The position numbers were made by a program, and so were the translations under genes. From the NCBI GenBank assembly GCA_023362775.1, contig JALMGJ010000006.1:55452501-55516500 (forward strand): a stretch of DNA of 64,000 bases, written 5' to 3'. This DNA comes from Charina bottae (Eukaryota; Chordata; Lepidosauria; Squamata; Charinaidae). The notes beneath the pieces are model-generated. The model was not told where the DNA came from and made no database searches. It was given only the letters and a program-made list of their open reading frames with translations. Below are positions 13,111-23,401 of the stretch, piece after piece (position 1 is the stretch's first letter; every line of letters begins with the position of its first letter).

Positions 13111-13271
13111 AATAGCAGTGATATTAGAAACAAATTCCTCAGGTCATATTTAGAAGAAAGGCAAATGTCTTTTATTTGAGGGTATTGAGTAAAGATACTA
13201 TTGCTAGTAAATGTCATGTTTCAGCAAAGCAATCTTGGGGCACTTTTAAGTGTTTTATCACTGGGATAAAA

Positions 13272-13563
13272 AAGGTAAAGGTTCCCCCCACACATTTGTG
13301 CAGTCGTGTCCGACTCTAGGGGCCGGTGCTCATCTCCGTTTGTTAGCCGAAGAGCCAGCGTTGTCCGAAGACGCTTCCACAGTCATGTGGCCGGCATGAC
13401 GCACGTGGAACGCTGTTACCTACCCACCGAAGTGGTACCTATTAATCAACTTGCATTTGCATGCTTTCAAATTGCTAGGTTGGCAAGAGCTGGGGCGAGT
13501 GCGGGAGCTCACTCTGTCACGTGGGACTAGGGATTTGAACCTCCGAACTTGCACCACGCCCCT
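13272..13563 (-). mobile_element. tRNA-derived SINE (BovB-tail family)
   Basis: The - strand carries the body shared with seven other copies here: CAAGTTCGGAGGTTC (B-box region), GCATGCAAATGCAAG, then GTCGGACACGACTGCAC and the terminal CCTTTACC. The GTCGGACACGACT segment is also found at the BovB 3' end, so mobilisation by BovB/RTE is likely. The 5' tRNA part is truncated. Confidence 0.85.
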
Positions 13564-14459
13564 ACGGGGATAGTTGATGATAAAAATCTGAGGGGCTGAA
13601 GAGGTGAATTTGAAGAGAGATTCAGAACAAACTGTCAGAATGTTCTCTCAACAATAAAGTTGGTCAATATCTCCATAAACAACAGATGTTCTTTTACAGG
13701 ATGGAAACAATATTTGGGCATTTCTGTAAGGCAAGTTTAAGTGGTTTCATCAGGGATCTTCATTTGTATTTACAAAGAGAACTTCAGCTTTAAGCTGAAG
13801 GCTTAGAGACAGATAGTCTTAATGTGACTATATGCGAACTTTACATGTCTTCCATCAGGCAAAGAAACACACTTGCCAAACTACCTTTAAAATGAAAAAT
13901 AGCTTCATAGGTATCCTTTCTTTAAGGGCTGTTTTCCTGCTGAAGAATATCAAAATGACCTTCAAATCTAAAGCATTTATTACATGTACAGTATGATTAA
14001 TAATTTTCTTAGAATTTTGCACAAGTGCTTTGTACAAAAATTTGTAGAACAAACTGAAAATAGATTTATAGAACATGCACATCTGATGTGCAAAGTCAAT
14101 ATGCCTGTATTGTATGAATGCTAATTAAATGAATGTCAGTTTAATTAAAGGCTCCTAATTAAAGACTAGCATCTGCTGGATCAGATGGGTTTAAAGACAG
14201 CCTTCTCTAATCTGGTATGCTCCAGATGTGTTGGTTTTTAATTCCCATGTTCCAATTAGGATGCCATGCTGGCTGGGGTGATCAGGAAACTGAAATCAGC
14301 ACATGGGGAGGGCAGGGTACTGAGGAAACATGCTTTAAACTACCTGACCTTTTAGGCAGCTAAAACGGTGTCGTATACTTACAACTCAAGCCTATGCCTA
14401 CTCATTTACTCATCAGGAAATTTCATTCAGTGTGCAGCGGAAGAAAGATTGTAACCCTT
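13564..14459. other. upstream flank of CpG island, nothing recognised
   Basis: AT-rich sequence with a short CR1/MIR-like scrap near 14215. No gene is supported. Confidence 0.4.
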
Positions 14460-14519
14460 CTATTCAGTGCATGATATTCCAGCCACTATACTAAGCGGGG
14501 CTAAATCCCTTATAAACAT

Positions 14520-15250
14520 GCTCAAGAGCGGCGCCAGCTGTTGCCAGTATTCTTTCATCTTTTGTAAACGAACAAAGGAGATCCACAACCAGCGTCCAAA
14601 CAAGCCACACACCCGTGTTTTCTTCTTGATCCGAAAAGACTTGGGGGGTCTTGTGCTCCTCTCCAACCCTTCGCAGATTTCTCCCGGGAACTACCCAGGT
14701 TCTGTCCATCTCTATCGATTTCCTTTCTCTGTCGCCTCCACGTGTACAGCTCCACCTCCTTTAGCTGATGCCACAGCCTGCCTTGGGGCCCTAAAAAAAA
14801 GTGGCCGGCGGCGAGGAGGGAATCTATACGCTTCGGTCTCTCCAAGATCCAAGTATTTCCAGCACAATTAATCGTCAGGACCGTCTGAATCGGTCTGAAC
14901 TCGGGCCGCTCTTCCAATCCAAAGGCTTCTGCTCAGGCGCTACGAGCCAATCCGCCGCCAAGAGGTGGGCGGAGGCGGCAGGGGCAGATGCCCAGGGAGG
15001 GTCGAGTGCGCGCCCAGAGCGCTTGTCTGCCGCCGCCGCCGCCGCCGCTTCTCCAGCTGCCGCCGACCTCAAACTTCAAACGTAGCCTGAGCCTGGGCAA
15101 AGGAACATGTATGGCGGCTGGGAAAGGCGGACGGTGTGGTAAAGTCCAGGGCGTAATCCAGTCTCGGATCTTTTCTTGGACTTGCCATGAATCATTGGCT
15201 CCTGCACCTTCGTAATCCGAGGTAAGCTTTCCAGAAAGGACGGCCGCTTT
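14520..15250 (+). promoter_or_regulatory. CpG-rich promoter region, probably of AMIGO2
   Basis: This is the only extended CpG- and GC-rich unique segment in the host part. It contains CCAAT at about 14946, a (CCG)n run near 15030 and a strong splice donor at its 3' side. The next gene on the + strand is AMIGO2, whose coding exon has a good acceptor but no promoter of its own. Linking this island to AMIGO2 is an inference; a bidirectional promoter for a - strand neighbour is possible. Confidence 0.55.
15000..15221 (+). other. AMIGO2: probable non-coding exon 1 of AMIGO2
   Basis: The sequence ATCCGAG|GTAAGC at 15215-15227 is a near-consensus splice donor inside the CpG island. The coding exon begins after TCTCTCTTAACAG at 35009. 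AMIGO-family genes normally have a short 5' untranslated exon followed by one coding exon. The start of the exon is a guess downstream of the CCAAT box. Confidence 0.4.
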
Positions 15251-15799
15251 GCAAGACCCGAAGATCATTCATAGGGAGCTGCTTCTCAGCACGGAGATTC
15301 CACAGGATGCTATATTTGGGGTGGGAGGAGAGCGGGGATGTTCACAGTACCGTTCGCACTTAAAAAAACAAAACTCTGTACGGTGCGCGCGATCCTTTAG
15401 CAGCGAGTCCTGTCCTTATGATTTTAACGGGACAGAGGCATGATTAATCTTCCAATCCGAGAAATCCTCTACTAGGCGGGCCTTCTAATAACGTGGAACT
15501 GCTTATTTTTGAAAGTGTGTGTGCCTGTATTTGCCCTCTAGAAATAAAAGATGGGGGGGGGGAAGCTCACAGAGCGGCGGAGAGAAATCCAATTCGATTC
15601 CAAAGAGAGTGGGAGGGGTTGCCCAGAGGTGGCACAGGAGCATCGTTTCAGCAAACTTGGGAGGCAGGGGGTTTCCGCATTGTCCTGTATGTTCCAGAGC
15701 ATCCCCCAGACATCCGGGGTAGCAATGATATTCTACAGATTGTTGAGGCACCACAACTCCATGGGATACTTTTGTTCTAGAAACTTTGAAGTCCAGATG

Positions 15800-15816
15800 C
15801 TATATATATATGTATA

Positions 15817-15862
<46 letters not shown>

Positions 15863-15957
15863 CATACATACATACATACATACATACATACATACATACA
15901 TACACACACACATACATACATACATACACATACATACACACACACACACACACAAAT

Positions 15958-15991
<34 letters not shown>

Positions 15992-15992
15992 T
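15800..15992. repeat. compound microsatellite TA / CATA / CA / CAGA
   Basis: Four pure tracts follow each other without spacer: (TA)n to about 15857, (CATA)n, mixed (CA)n with CATA to about 15955, and (CAGA)n to about 15990. Three open frames across it (Tyr/Ile/His/Thr-rich) are repeat translations, not genes. Confidence 0.95.
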
Positions 15993-18775
15993 TGGTAGTA
16001 GTGATGCCCTGTTGGAATGGCCACTTTCCCCAAATCTATTTTAATTTAATGATAGAGTCCCAAGAAAGGAGATCTTGGAAATACCCTTGGCCCTGGGGAA
16101 CAAGTTAAGCATGGTCACTGATAAGGTAATCAGTCTTTCCTATGATGTGATGTATTCATATTTAAGTTATAGCCATTATTTCTATACTTGCATCTATAGA
16201 TACTAGCCAACATATACAAATGTTACGAATATAAATATCCTCTATCTGCTGGGGGGGGGGGGTATTTTTCTGCCACTAATTGCTAAGCATGAACCACAAT
16301 GGGAAAAAGGAGTGGACAAACATGTAATACTGAAAATATCCCAATGAAGTGTAAGGAAAAGAATTTGAGGTACCACAATCAAGGTGAACCAATAAAGCAA
16401 AGAACAGAAATTCTTAATGAACCCAGTAAGAAAAAAAAATGGAGGAAGAATGTATGCATTTAATTGAGCTGTTGGAGCAATCTGTTTAAACTGTAGGCCT
16501 ACACAAAATTCCATAAGAGTAAGTTGTATAACTTATTGGAGTTCTATGTTGACAGTCATAGGATTGTACAGTTTTACAATTAAGATGCACTGAAGCAAAA
16601 ATGGGGGGAGGGGGAGAGAGAAATGCTTGGGAAATATGTAGGGAAAAAAATCAGTCTGAAATTGTCTGGATCAGCTAGAATGCTAGGTACAGTAATTGCC
16701 ACAACTGGGAAAATGTGGAGTGTCAAAATTATATGCTGAGATGACTTCATAGTAGAACTCCATAGGGAAGGAGATGATAAGATATGAGTTGAAAACCTAT
16801 GTCACAGCAGGCTACACAAATGGAAAAAAGATAAATCTGACTAAAATTAATAATTTAAGTTAGAGCTGTTCCTTGTTTCAGAAAAATCCAGGTGTATGTC
16901 CACATAAATCAAATAGAGATAGATGGGATTTTTTGCAACTGTTACATCCATAACAGTCACTTATGACTGATAGCAAAACTATTAGGAAAGATACTATAAT
17001 AAATATAAATCTCTGCAAAGTTTCCTGTGTACATTAAACAGTCATCTGAAATGAGTCCATATTTATTTTTATTTTTGGCAGTGAATATGTTGAGCCAATT
17101 AAAATGTTGATGTGCTTATTTTAGTAAATTGGGTTAATTGAATGTGTGGGTAGATCAGTAAATTAACAATGCAGTTTCCAATAAACTTCTGAATATAAAA
17201 GTAAATGTAATAGATTTACTTTTAATGAAATATGCTCAATTGCAGCCTAAGTTTTTGGTAGAGATGAAATGTTTCCCTCGCTAAAGCTAGTATTCATGAG
17301 CATATTCCTAGCTGTACAGATTAACTGCCTGTCATTTCTGCCAAAATTAACAAATATATTTTCCACTCATTTTTATCCAAAGCTAGTAGATATTTTGCAT
17401 TTTGGAATGAATGAACCCATTATGATTCCTTTTCTACTAATAAGAACTACAAGCTTCAGTACTTAGCTGAAATTAACGTCAGTATTTTGGTTTTTCTGGA
17501 TCTTTCATGATACTGAAAAAAATGCTTTAAAAGGGATTAAAGACAATTATCTTATATATCATAGGTTATCAAATACCTAGGAGCAAGTACAAGGGAATTA
17601 TCTCAAAAAAAAATTGCATAATATGCAAATACATTTAAATGCAATGTATACATTGATTAAGAATGGTTATGACCAATTTGTAATTGGTTGCCTTAAATTA
17701 AATAGATACAAAGACTCCTGGCCTAGAGGAAAGAAATAATTTAGATTTCATGCTTCAGTATAAATCTTTTATGGTGGCTTGGCAGCTAAATTCCTGGGGG
17801 TTTTCTCTTCTAGATGATCACCCTGAACTTAAATCTGTGCCAAGGGTAATGAATTTTGAGAACCTGAAGTGTGTTAGTTTCTCTTTTTTCTCTTTTTTTC
17901 TTCTAACAATCTTTTCTTGTAGCATAATAAAGCAATAAAACTAATATGATCAATGTTTCTAGTTTTTAACCAGCCTTACCTGGAATGATTGACAGTTAAA
18001 CAAGCAGAAATATTATGCCTTTGAGAATATTTTTACCTTTTCCCCCCACATAGAACTGAAAATCTTTAGAAAATATTTTCATGAGAAATATATTGTTCTT
18101 GTCTAGAAGTTATATGAAAACTAACCATTTTTCTGTTTTACCCTCTTTTGTTTTCTTGTATCATGATAAAACAAGACAAATGAGATGTTGCAGGAGGCAC
18201 TGTTGTTACTCAAAGCTCTACCAACTCCTTTCTATTCCCTTCTCCTGGAGTTCAGGTTTTTTTTTTTGGCCAATTACCACTGGATGCCCACTGAGCATGC
18301 TCAGACATCAGATTTATTTATTTTTTTTGCCTTTCCCTGAAAGATATTTTGTACTCCTGCAAACATCAAGTTTCACCTTAACCCTTGTGCTACACTGTTT
18401 GGTTACATGAAAATCTAACATCCATAGTAGGGCAATACCTACATTAGGACCAATGAAAATGAAAGCACAAATATCATGTCACAATACAAAACAAAATTTG
18501 CATGTATTTAAAAGCTATTTCAGTGCTGATGTCCTGATAATAATCAGCAAATATGACAATTTACCATTGCCTTCTCAAACGTTACACTAAAAATTGGGTA
18601 AGTAAAACAAACAAAAATGTAGAACATAATTCAAGAATTCTTAGTGTCAAGGCAACCTATTTATAATGCCACACACAGATTTACAATGGTATTGCATTAT
18701 CACCTTATGGGTTATATCAGCATTATACTATTAGGAAAAGAGTCAGATTTTTACAGCACAGTAAAGTACCATGCA

Positions 18776-19008
18776 CTAGCTCCAGCTCTTGCCAACCTAG
18801 CAATTCAAAAGCATGCAAATGCAAGTAGATTAATAGGTACCACTTCGCTGGATAGGTAACAGTGTTCTACACACATCATGCCGGCCACATGACCGTGGAA
18901 GCGTCTTAGGACAACGCTGGCTCTTCGGCTAACAAACGGAGATGAGCACCGGTCCCTAGAGTCGGACACGACTGCACAAATGTGCGGGGGAAACTTTTAC
19001 CTTTACCT
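18776..19008 (+). mobile_element. 5'-truncated tRNA-derived SINE (BovB-tail family)
   Basis: Body and tail of the family (GCATGCAAATGCAAG through GTCGGACACGACTGCAC, ending CCTTTACCT). It is flanked by a perfect 13-bp duplication AAAGTACCATGCA at 18763-18775 and 19009-19021. Confidence 0.92.
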
Positions 19009-19746
19009 AAAGTACCATGCATGCTTATAATTATTGTCTCAGAAAATATCTATATGGACAGATCTTTATGTGTGGGTGAATTTAGAGGATTCTAACTTGT
19101 GTGGGGCATTATAATTTAATGATGCCATAATAGTGCAAAGGTCTACAAAAGAATGGTGCAGGTTGAAAAGGCTCTGTGGAGCCCCCCAAATAGATACTCT
19201 GATCTCTTCCTTCCCTGGTCCCACAGTGACAGTTGAGACAGTAAATTACGTTGGAATCCCATACTGTACATACTTAACTTTGTTTAAGTTCTGTGGTCCG
19301 TATTATGACTATATGAAGTTTTATTTTATGAATAGAAAATAGCTTTGTTAAAGGAAAGAGGGACACCACTCCCAAGATCTAGTGCAGGCATGGTTTTTGC
19401 TGCCTTCAAAGTTCCCTCTACCCATAACAGTTGAGGTGGGAAATGGAAAGACCTCTGTATTAGCTAACCCTCCATAAAAGAGATGCACAATTGAAACAGG
19501 AAGACCTTTTATTGAACAGTGTTAGCAGTGCTAGGAGTTTAGAAACCAACCAAGAGATTAAGGATTGGAGTTTGGACAATGCTGCTGCCAAGGGTAGTGT
19601 AAGAGATGGATCTTAAAACACAAACAAATTCTGCTAATTGCAGGAGGTACACTATGATCAAAGGCTTGTGACTACTTTGTTCACTTGTATGCTTGTGGGA
19701 AAACGGGAGGAGGGTCATATGTGTTAGTTTGGTAAAGTGGCTAGAG

Positions 19747-19927
19747 CAGAGCTTTCCAAACTGTGTGTCGCGACACAAAAGTGTGTCGCCACACACAGTC
19801 TGGTGTGTCGCCACACAACCCGGAAGCACTGATCATAATCATGATCAGCCGCACTTCCGGGTTTTCCCGCGGCGACACACCAACGCCGGTTGGTGTGTCG
19901 CCGCGGGAAAAACTTTGGAAAGCCCTG
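19747..19927. mobile_element. non-autonomous hAT MITE (family A, copy 5)
   Basis: Ends are CAGAGCTTTCCAAAC and TTTGGAAAGCCCTG, with a perfect 8-bp duplication GGCTAGAG at 19739-19746 and 19928-19935. Inserted in opposite orientation to the copies at 2 and 3 kb. Confidence 0.92.
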
Positions 19928-20976
19928 GGCTAGAGTGTTAATTAGAACCCAAGAGAACAGAATTCTAAATCCTCATGAAACGTATTGGGAGACCTCAGTC
20001 ATTCTCATTCTAATCAATCTCAGAGTGTTCTTGACAACAAAATAAGAGGGGAGGTAAAGCATGGGTTGTTCCAGATAACCAGTCTTTCTGCTTCTCGACT
20101 TTTTTAATTCCAGTATAAAATGTATCCAAGATTGTTTTGTCCTGGCTGTCTTCCTTTCCTTGAAAGCCTTTCTACATATGGTAGCCCAGTCAATGCAATC
20201 AGGTTTAAATTGACCAGAATTAATTAGCAGTGGACCAGCTGTCTATTCCAGACTGTTCCAGATTTTTTTTCTCATAATGTGTCCATTTCAGAAAAAGCAA
20301 TTGCATTGAAATGGAAGTTCTCTATGTACAATTGCAAGTTCCTGGTCACGTCATTTGATCATGAGAGAACACATCCTACTTTAAAATGGACTGCAACTTT
20401 CTATGTTATCCTGAGCTCCTTAGAAAACAATATTTGGGGGGCTGGCTTGCAATGCAGGGTTTTAAATTCCTGACAGATGTTTGCCATCCTGGGGCAAAGG
20501 GCTATAATATTGTAAGAATAATAATGCACTGGTCAGCCCTTTATATTTAGAATTGCATCTATTTACACCTAATTTTTATATGTGGTATTGTAAGTACTAA
20601 ATGCTGCCTATCTTTAAAGTACCCTGTTCTTTACATTCGGTACTGACAAAAACACAGTGATGTTGCCATATCTGAATATAGGTCAGTTCTGTTCTTTGTG
20701 TGTATTTAAGCACTCTTGGTATTGCACAATTGTTTGCTCCTGAATGGAATCCCTTTTAGTCCTTGCCTCCATGCCTAGTATAAATGCACAGAGAGGATAG
20801 AGATTGGCTCTTGTTCCACAGTTTGGAAGGTCTGAAAGGGCTTCAGTGCACAAACCCAGGAAGGCACTCCATGCAATCTAGAATGGTGATCCATATCCAG
20901 AAGAAGAAATCAACTAAATTAGCTAATTTGTAGATAGTCCAATATGCTTTCTATTCCTTTCCACTACACTGGAGCT

Positions 20977-21332
20977 AAGGGGCGTGGTGGCTCAGCAGGT
21001 AAGACACCAGGCTTGTTGATTGGAAGATCGCAAGTTCGGAGGTTCGAATCCCTAGTCCTGTGTGACGGAGTGAGCTCCCGCACTTGCCCCAGCTCTTGCC
21101 AACCTAGCAATTTGAAAGCATGCAAATGCAAATAGATTAATTAAGCACAGCTTAATTAATTAAATGCAAGTAGATTAATTAAGCACAGCATTCCGTGTGC
21201 ATCATGCCGGCCACGTGGCCGTGGAAGCGTCTTCAGACAACGCTGGCTCTTCGGCTAACAAATGGAGATGAGCACCGGCCCCTAGAGTCGGACACAACTG
21301 CACAAATGTGTGTGGGGAATCTTTACCTTTTT
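20977..21332 (+). mobile_element. full-length tRNA-derived SINE with internal duplication
   Basis: Starts GGGGCGTGGTGGCTCAGC (tRNA-related head) and has the B box GGTTCGAATCC. It is flanked by an 11-bp duplication ACACTGGAGCT (20966-20976 and 21333-21343). A stretch containing AGTAGATTAATTAAGCACAGC is locally duplicated near 21130-21190, making this copy longer than its relatives. Confidence 0.92.
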
Positions 21333-22050
21333 ACACTGGAGCTGGTCTTAAGGGTAAAGTCTCTTTCAGGCTAAACTCAACTGCTAGGAATCTCATGGAT
21401 ATATTCATATTTTTCTTAGCAACAAAATGGATGAGGTTTGCCGTTCCTTTGTTGGGTTGTTTAGATTTTTTTAACTTCAAAATCTAGCTTACAGCCCTGT
21501 ATTTTCATGGTGTTCTTCCATCCAAATACTAATCAGACCTGACCCTGCTTTGATTTGGAGATCAGCCATTATCAGGTTGGGGCTGCCACCTAGCTGGGTG
21601 TAGTTATGACATAGACTGAATTTCCCCAGAAATATGGATTTGCAAGGGAATGTTGGAAAGCCCATTCAGATTGTGAAGGCAGCAGTGTGTTTTCTAACAA
21701 TTCTTCACAGAGCTGCAATAGTAGACCAGGAAACTATTTATTAAACAAGACAAGTTTCTAGCAGTTTCTGAAATATATTATCTGTTTTCCTCTTACAAAG
21801 TAAGTCAACTTCATTCGCTTAGCAATAAAATAAATCTGCCAAGAACATGTTTAGTTTATAGCTATTAAATTAGGCTTATTATACTTTGATTCAACACTAA
21901 GAGTGCAATCTATACATGTCTATTTGGAAGTAACCCCTAATGTGGCAATGGCTGTAACTCTCTGGTAGTTGTGAATAAGATTAGAGCCTAAATTTACATT
22001 TCTGATTTTTTTTAATGCTTTTGTCTCCCTTCAAACCCTTCTTGCCTCAG

Positions 22051-22089
22051 GCAACCTGGGGACTGTTCTAGAAAACAATGGCAAAAACT
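22051..22089. repeat. 39-bp direct repeat, left copy
   Basis: Begins GCAACCTGGGGACTGTTC. It is repeated almost exactly at 23198-23236, and the two copies bracket a 1.1-kb block of nested mobile elements. Confidence 0.8.
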
Positions 22090-22130
22090 CTGTATGTACA
22101 GCTAATTCACTGATAGTACCCTTGGACTCT

Positions 22131-22453
22131 GGCTCAGCGGGTAAGACACCAGGCTTGTCGATTGGAAGATCGCAAGTTCGGAGGTTCGAATCCCTAGTCC
22201 CGTGTGACGGAGTGAGCTCCCGCACTAGCCCCAGCTCTTGCCAACCTAGCAATTTGAAAGCATGCAAATGCATTTAGATTAATAGGTACCACTTCGGTGG
22301 GTAGGTAACAGCGTTCCACGTGCGTCATGCCGGCCACATGACCGTGGAAGCATCTTCGGACAACACTGGCTCTTCGGGTAACAAACGGAGATGAGCACCG
22401 GCCCCTAGAGTCGGACACAATTGCACAAATGTGTGGAGGGAACCTTTACCTTT
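22131..22453 (+). mobile_element. tRNA-derived SINE (BovB-tail family)
   Basis: Begins at GGCTCAGCGGGTAAG (about ten bases of head missing), contains GGTTCGAATCC and ends CCTTT. Flanked by a 13-bp duplication ACCCTTGGACTCT (22118-22130 and 22454-22466). Confidence 0.92.
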
Positions 22454-22479
22454 ACCCTTGGACTCTGAATGACTCTATT

Positions 22480-23197
22480 CTACCAAAAGGGGCACCTCTA
22501 TGGAATGTTGCAGGCTGGAAAGCAAAGATGTCAGATGTTTCATTTATGGAATATATTTCTTCCTTTGATATTCTTTTGTTTCAAGAAACATGGGCTACAG
22601 AGGATCTATCAATACCTGGATATGTTCCCTTTACTTTGAATGCAGTACCCAGTACAAAAAAGGGCAGACCATCAGGTGGCTTGAGTTCTATGGATTCTGT
22701 TAAACTTAATGTCCCAGTATTTATGCTGGAGTCTTGCTCAAATGTGGCTCTAGCCCTCCTATTCAGATTTAAACTTTACTCTGTATTACTTGTTAATGTA
22801 TATTTTCCCCCAGTTCGTGGGCATAGGGCAGGGCTTTCCAAAGTGCCGCCGCTGGCGACACACCCGGCGGCGGCGGCAGCGGCGGCGACACGCGCGTGCA
22901 CGGCGATGGCGCGCGGGGGCATGCGGCGACGCGCGCGCACGGCGGCGGCGCGGGGGGGCGTGCGTGCGGCGTGCGGCGGCGCGCGCGCGCACGGTGACGG
23001 CGCGGGAGGGGCGTGCGGCGCCGCCGCCGCTTCCGGGTGGTGTGGCGACACACCACGCTGTGTATGGCGACACACTTTTGTGTCGCGACACACAGTTTGG
23101 AAAGCTCTGGCATAGGGAAATAAAAAATTTGTGGGATCAGTTTGATACCTACATAAATTTGCTATCATATCAATACTCAGAGTCTATCATAATAATA
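22480..23197 (+). pseudogene. non-LTR retrotransposon endonuclease fragment, interrupted
   Basis: The + strand frame from about 22480 to 22828 reads LWNVAGWKAKM, then FDILLFQETWATEDL, then a PSGGL stretch and LLVNVYFPP. These match the N-terminal core of the APE-type endonuclease of LINEs (the N, QE and GG motifs). The frame is broken by the MITE at 22829-23109 and resumes briefly (IKNLWDQFDTYI) after it. No RT region follows, so this is a dead 5' fragment. The clade is not certain. Confidence 0.7.
22829..23109. mobile_element. GC-rich hAT MITE (family A, copy 6)
   Basis: Ends are CAGGGCTTTCCAAAG and GTTTGGAAAGCTCTG, with a perfect 8-bp duplication GCATAGGG at 22821-22828 and 23110-23117. 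It is inserted inside a LINE endonuclease frame. The centre is a long CpG-rich GGCGGC/GCGCGC block like copy 4; all large frames across it are artefacts. Confidence 0.92.
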
Positions 23198-23236
23198 GCA
23201 ACCTGGGAACTGTTCTAGAAAACAATGGCAAAAAAC
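23198..23236. repeat. 39-bp direct repeat, right copy
   Basis: Matches 22051-22089 with one substitution and a one-base length difference in an A run. See the left copy. Confidence 0.8.
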
Positions 23237-23342
23237 TATAGTCTTCACATACTGTATCACAAACATGAATATTTGTTGTATTAAAGTTCAGTAATACATT
23301 TGGTTATTAGTTACATCCATTTTTGGATGTTTAAAGCAACCT

Positions 23343-23401
23343 GGCGTGGGCTGGTCCATGAAGTCACGAAGAGTCGGAAGCGACTGAACGAATAAACAAC
23401 A
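23343..23401 (+). mobile_element. 59-bp BovB/RTE 3'-end insertion
   Basis: Contains GGTCCATGAAGTCACGAAG and CGACTGAACG..AACAACA, the BovB 3' end in + orientation. Flanked by a perfect 10-bp duplication AAAGCAACCT (23333-23342 and 23402-23411). Confidence 0.85.

Noticed and set aside
13306..13530. Small frames with MTHVERCYLPTEVVPI-type text, also near 22.2, 32.7 and 45.3 kb
   Set aside because: The same peptide recurs because it lies in the SINE body; not a gene family.
15551..16108. 185-codon frame with Tyr/Ile/His/Thr repeats
   Set aside because: Direct translation of the compound microsatellite.
20819..20832. CACAGTTTGGAAGG similar to the end of the hAT MITE
   Set aside because: Too short, no inverted partner and no target duplication.
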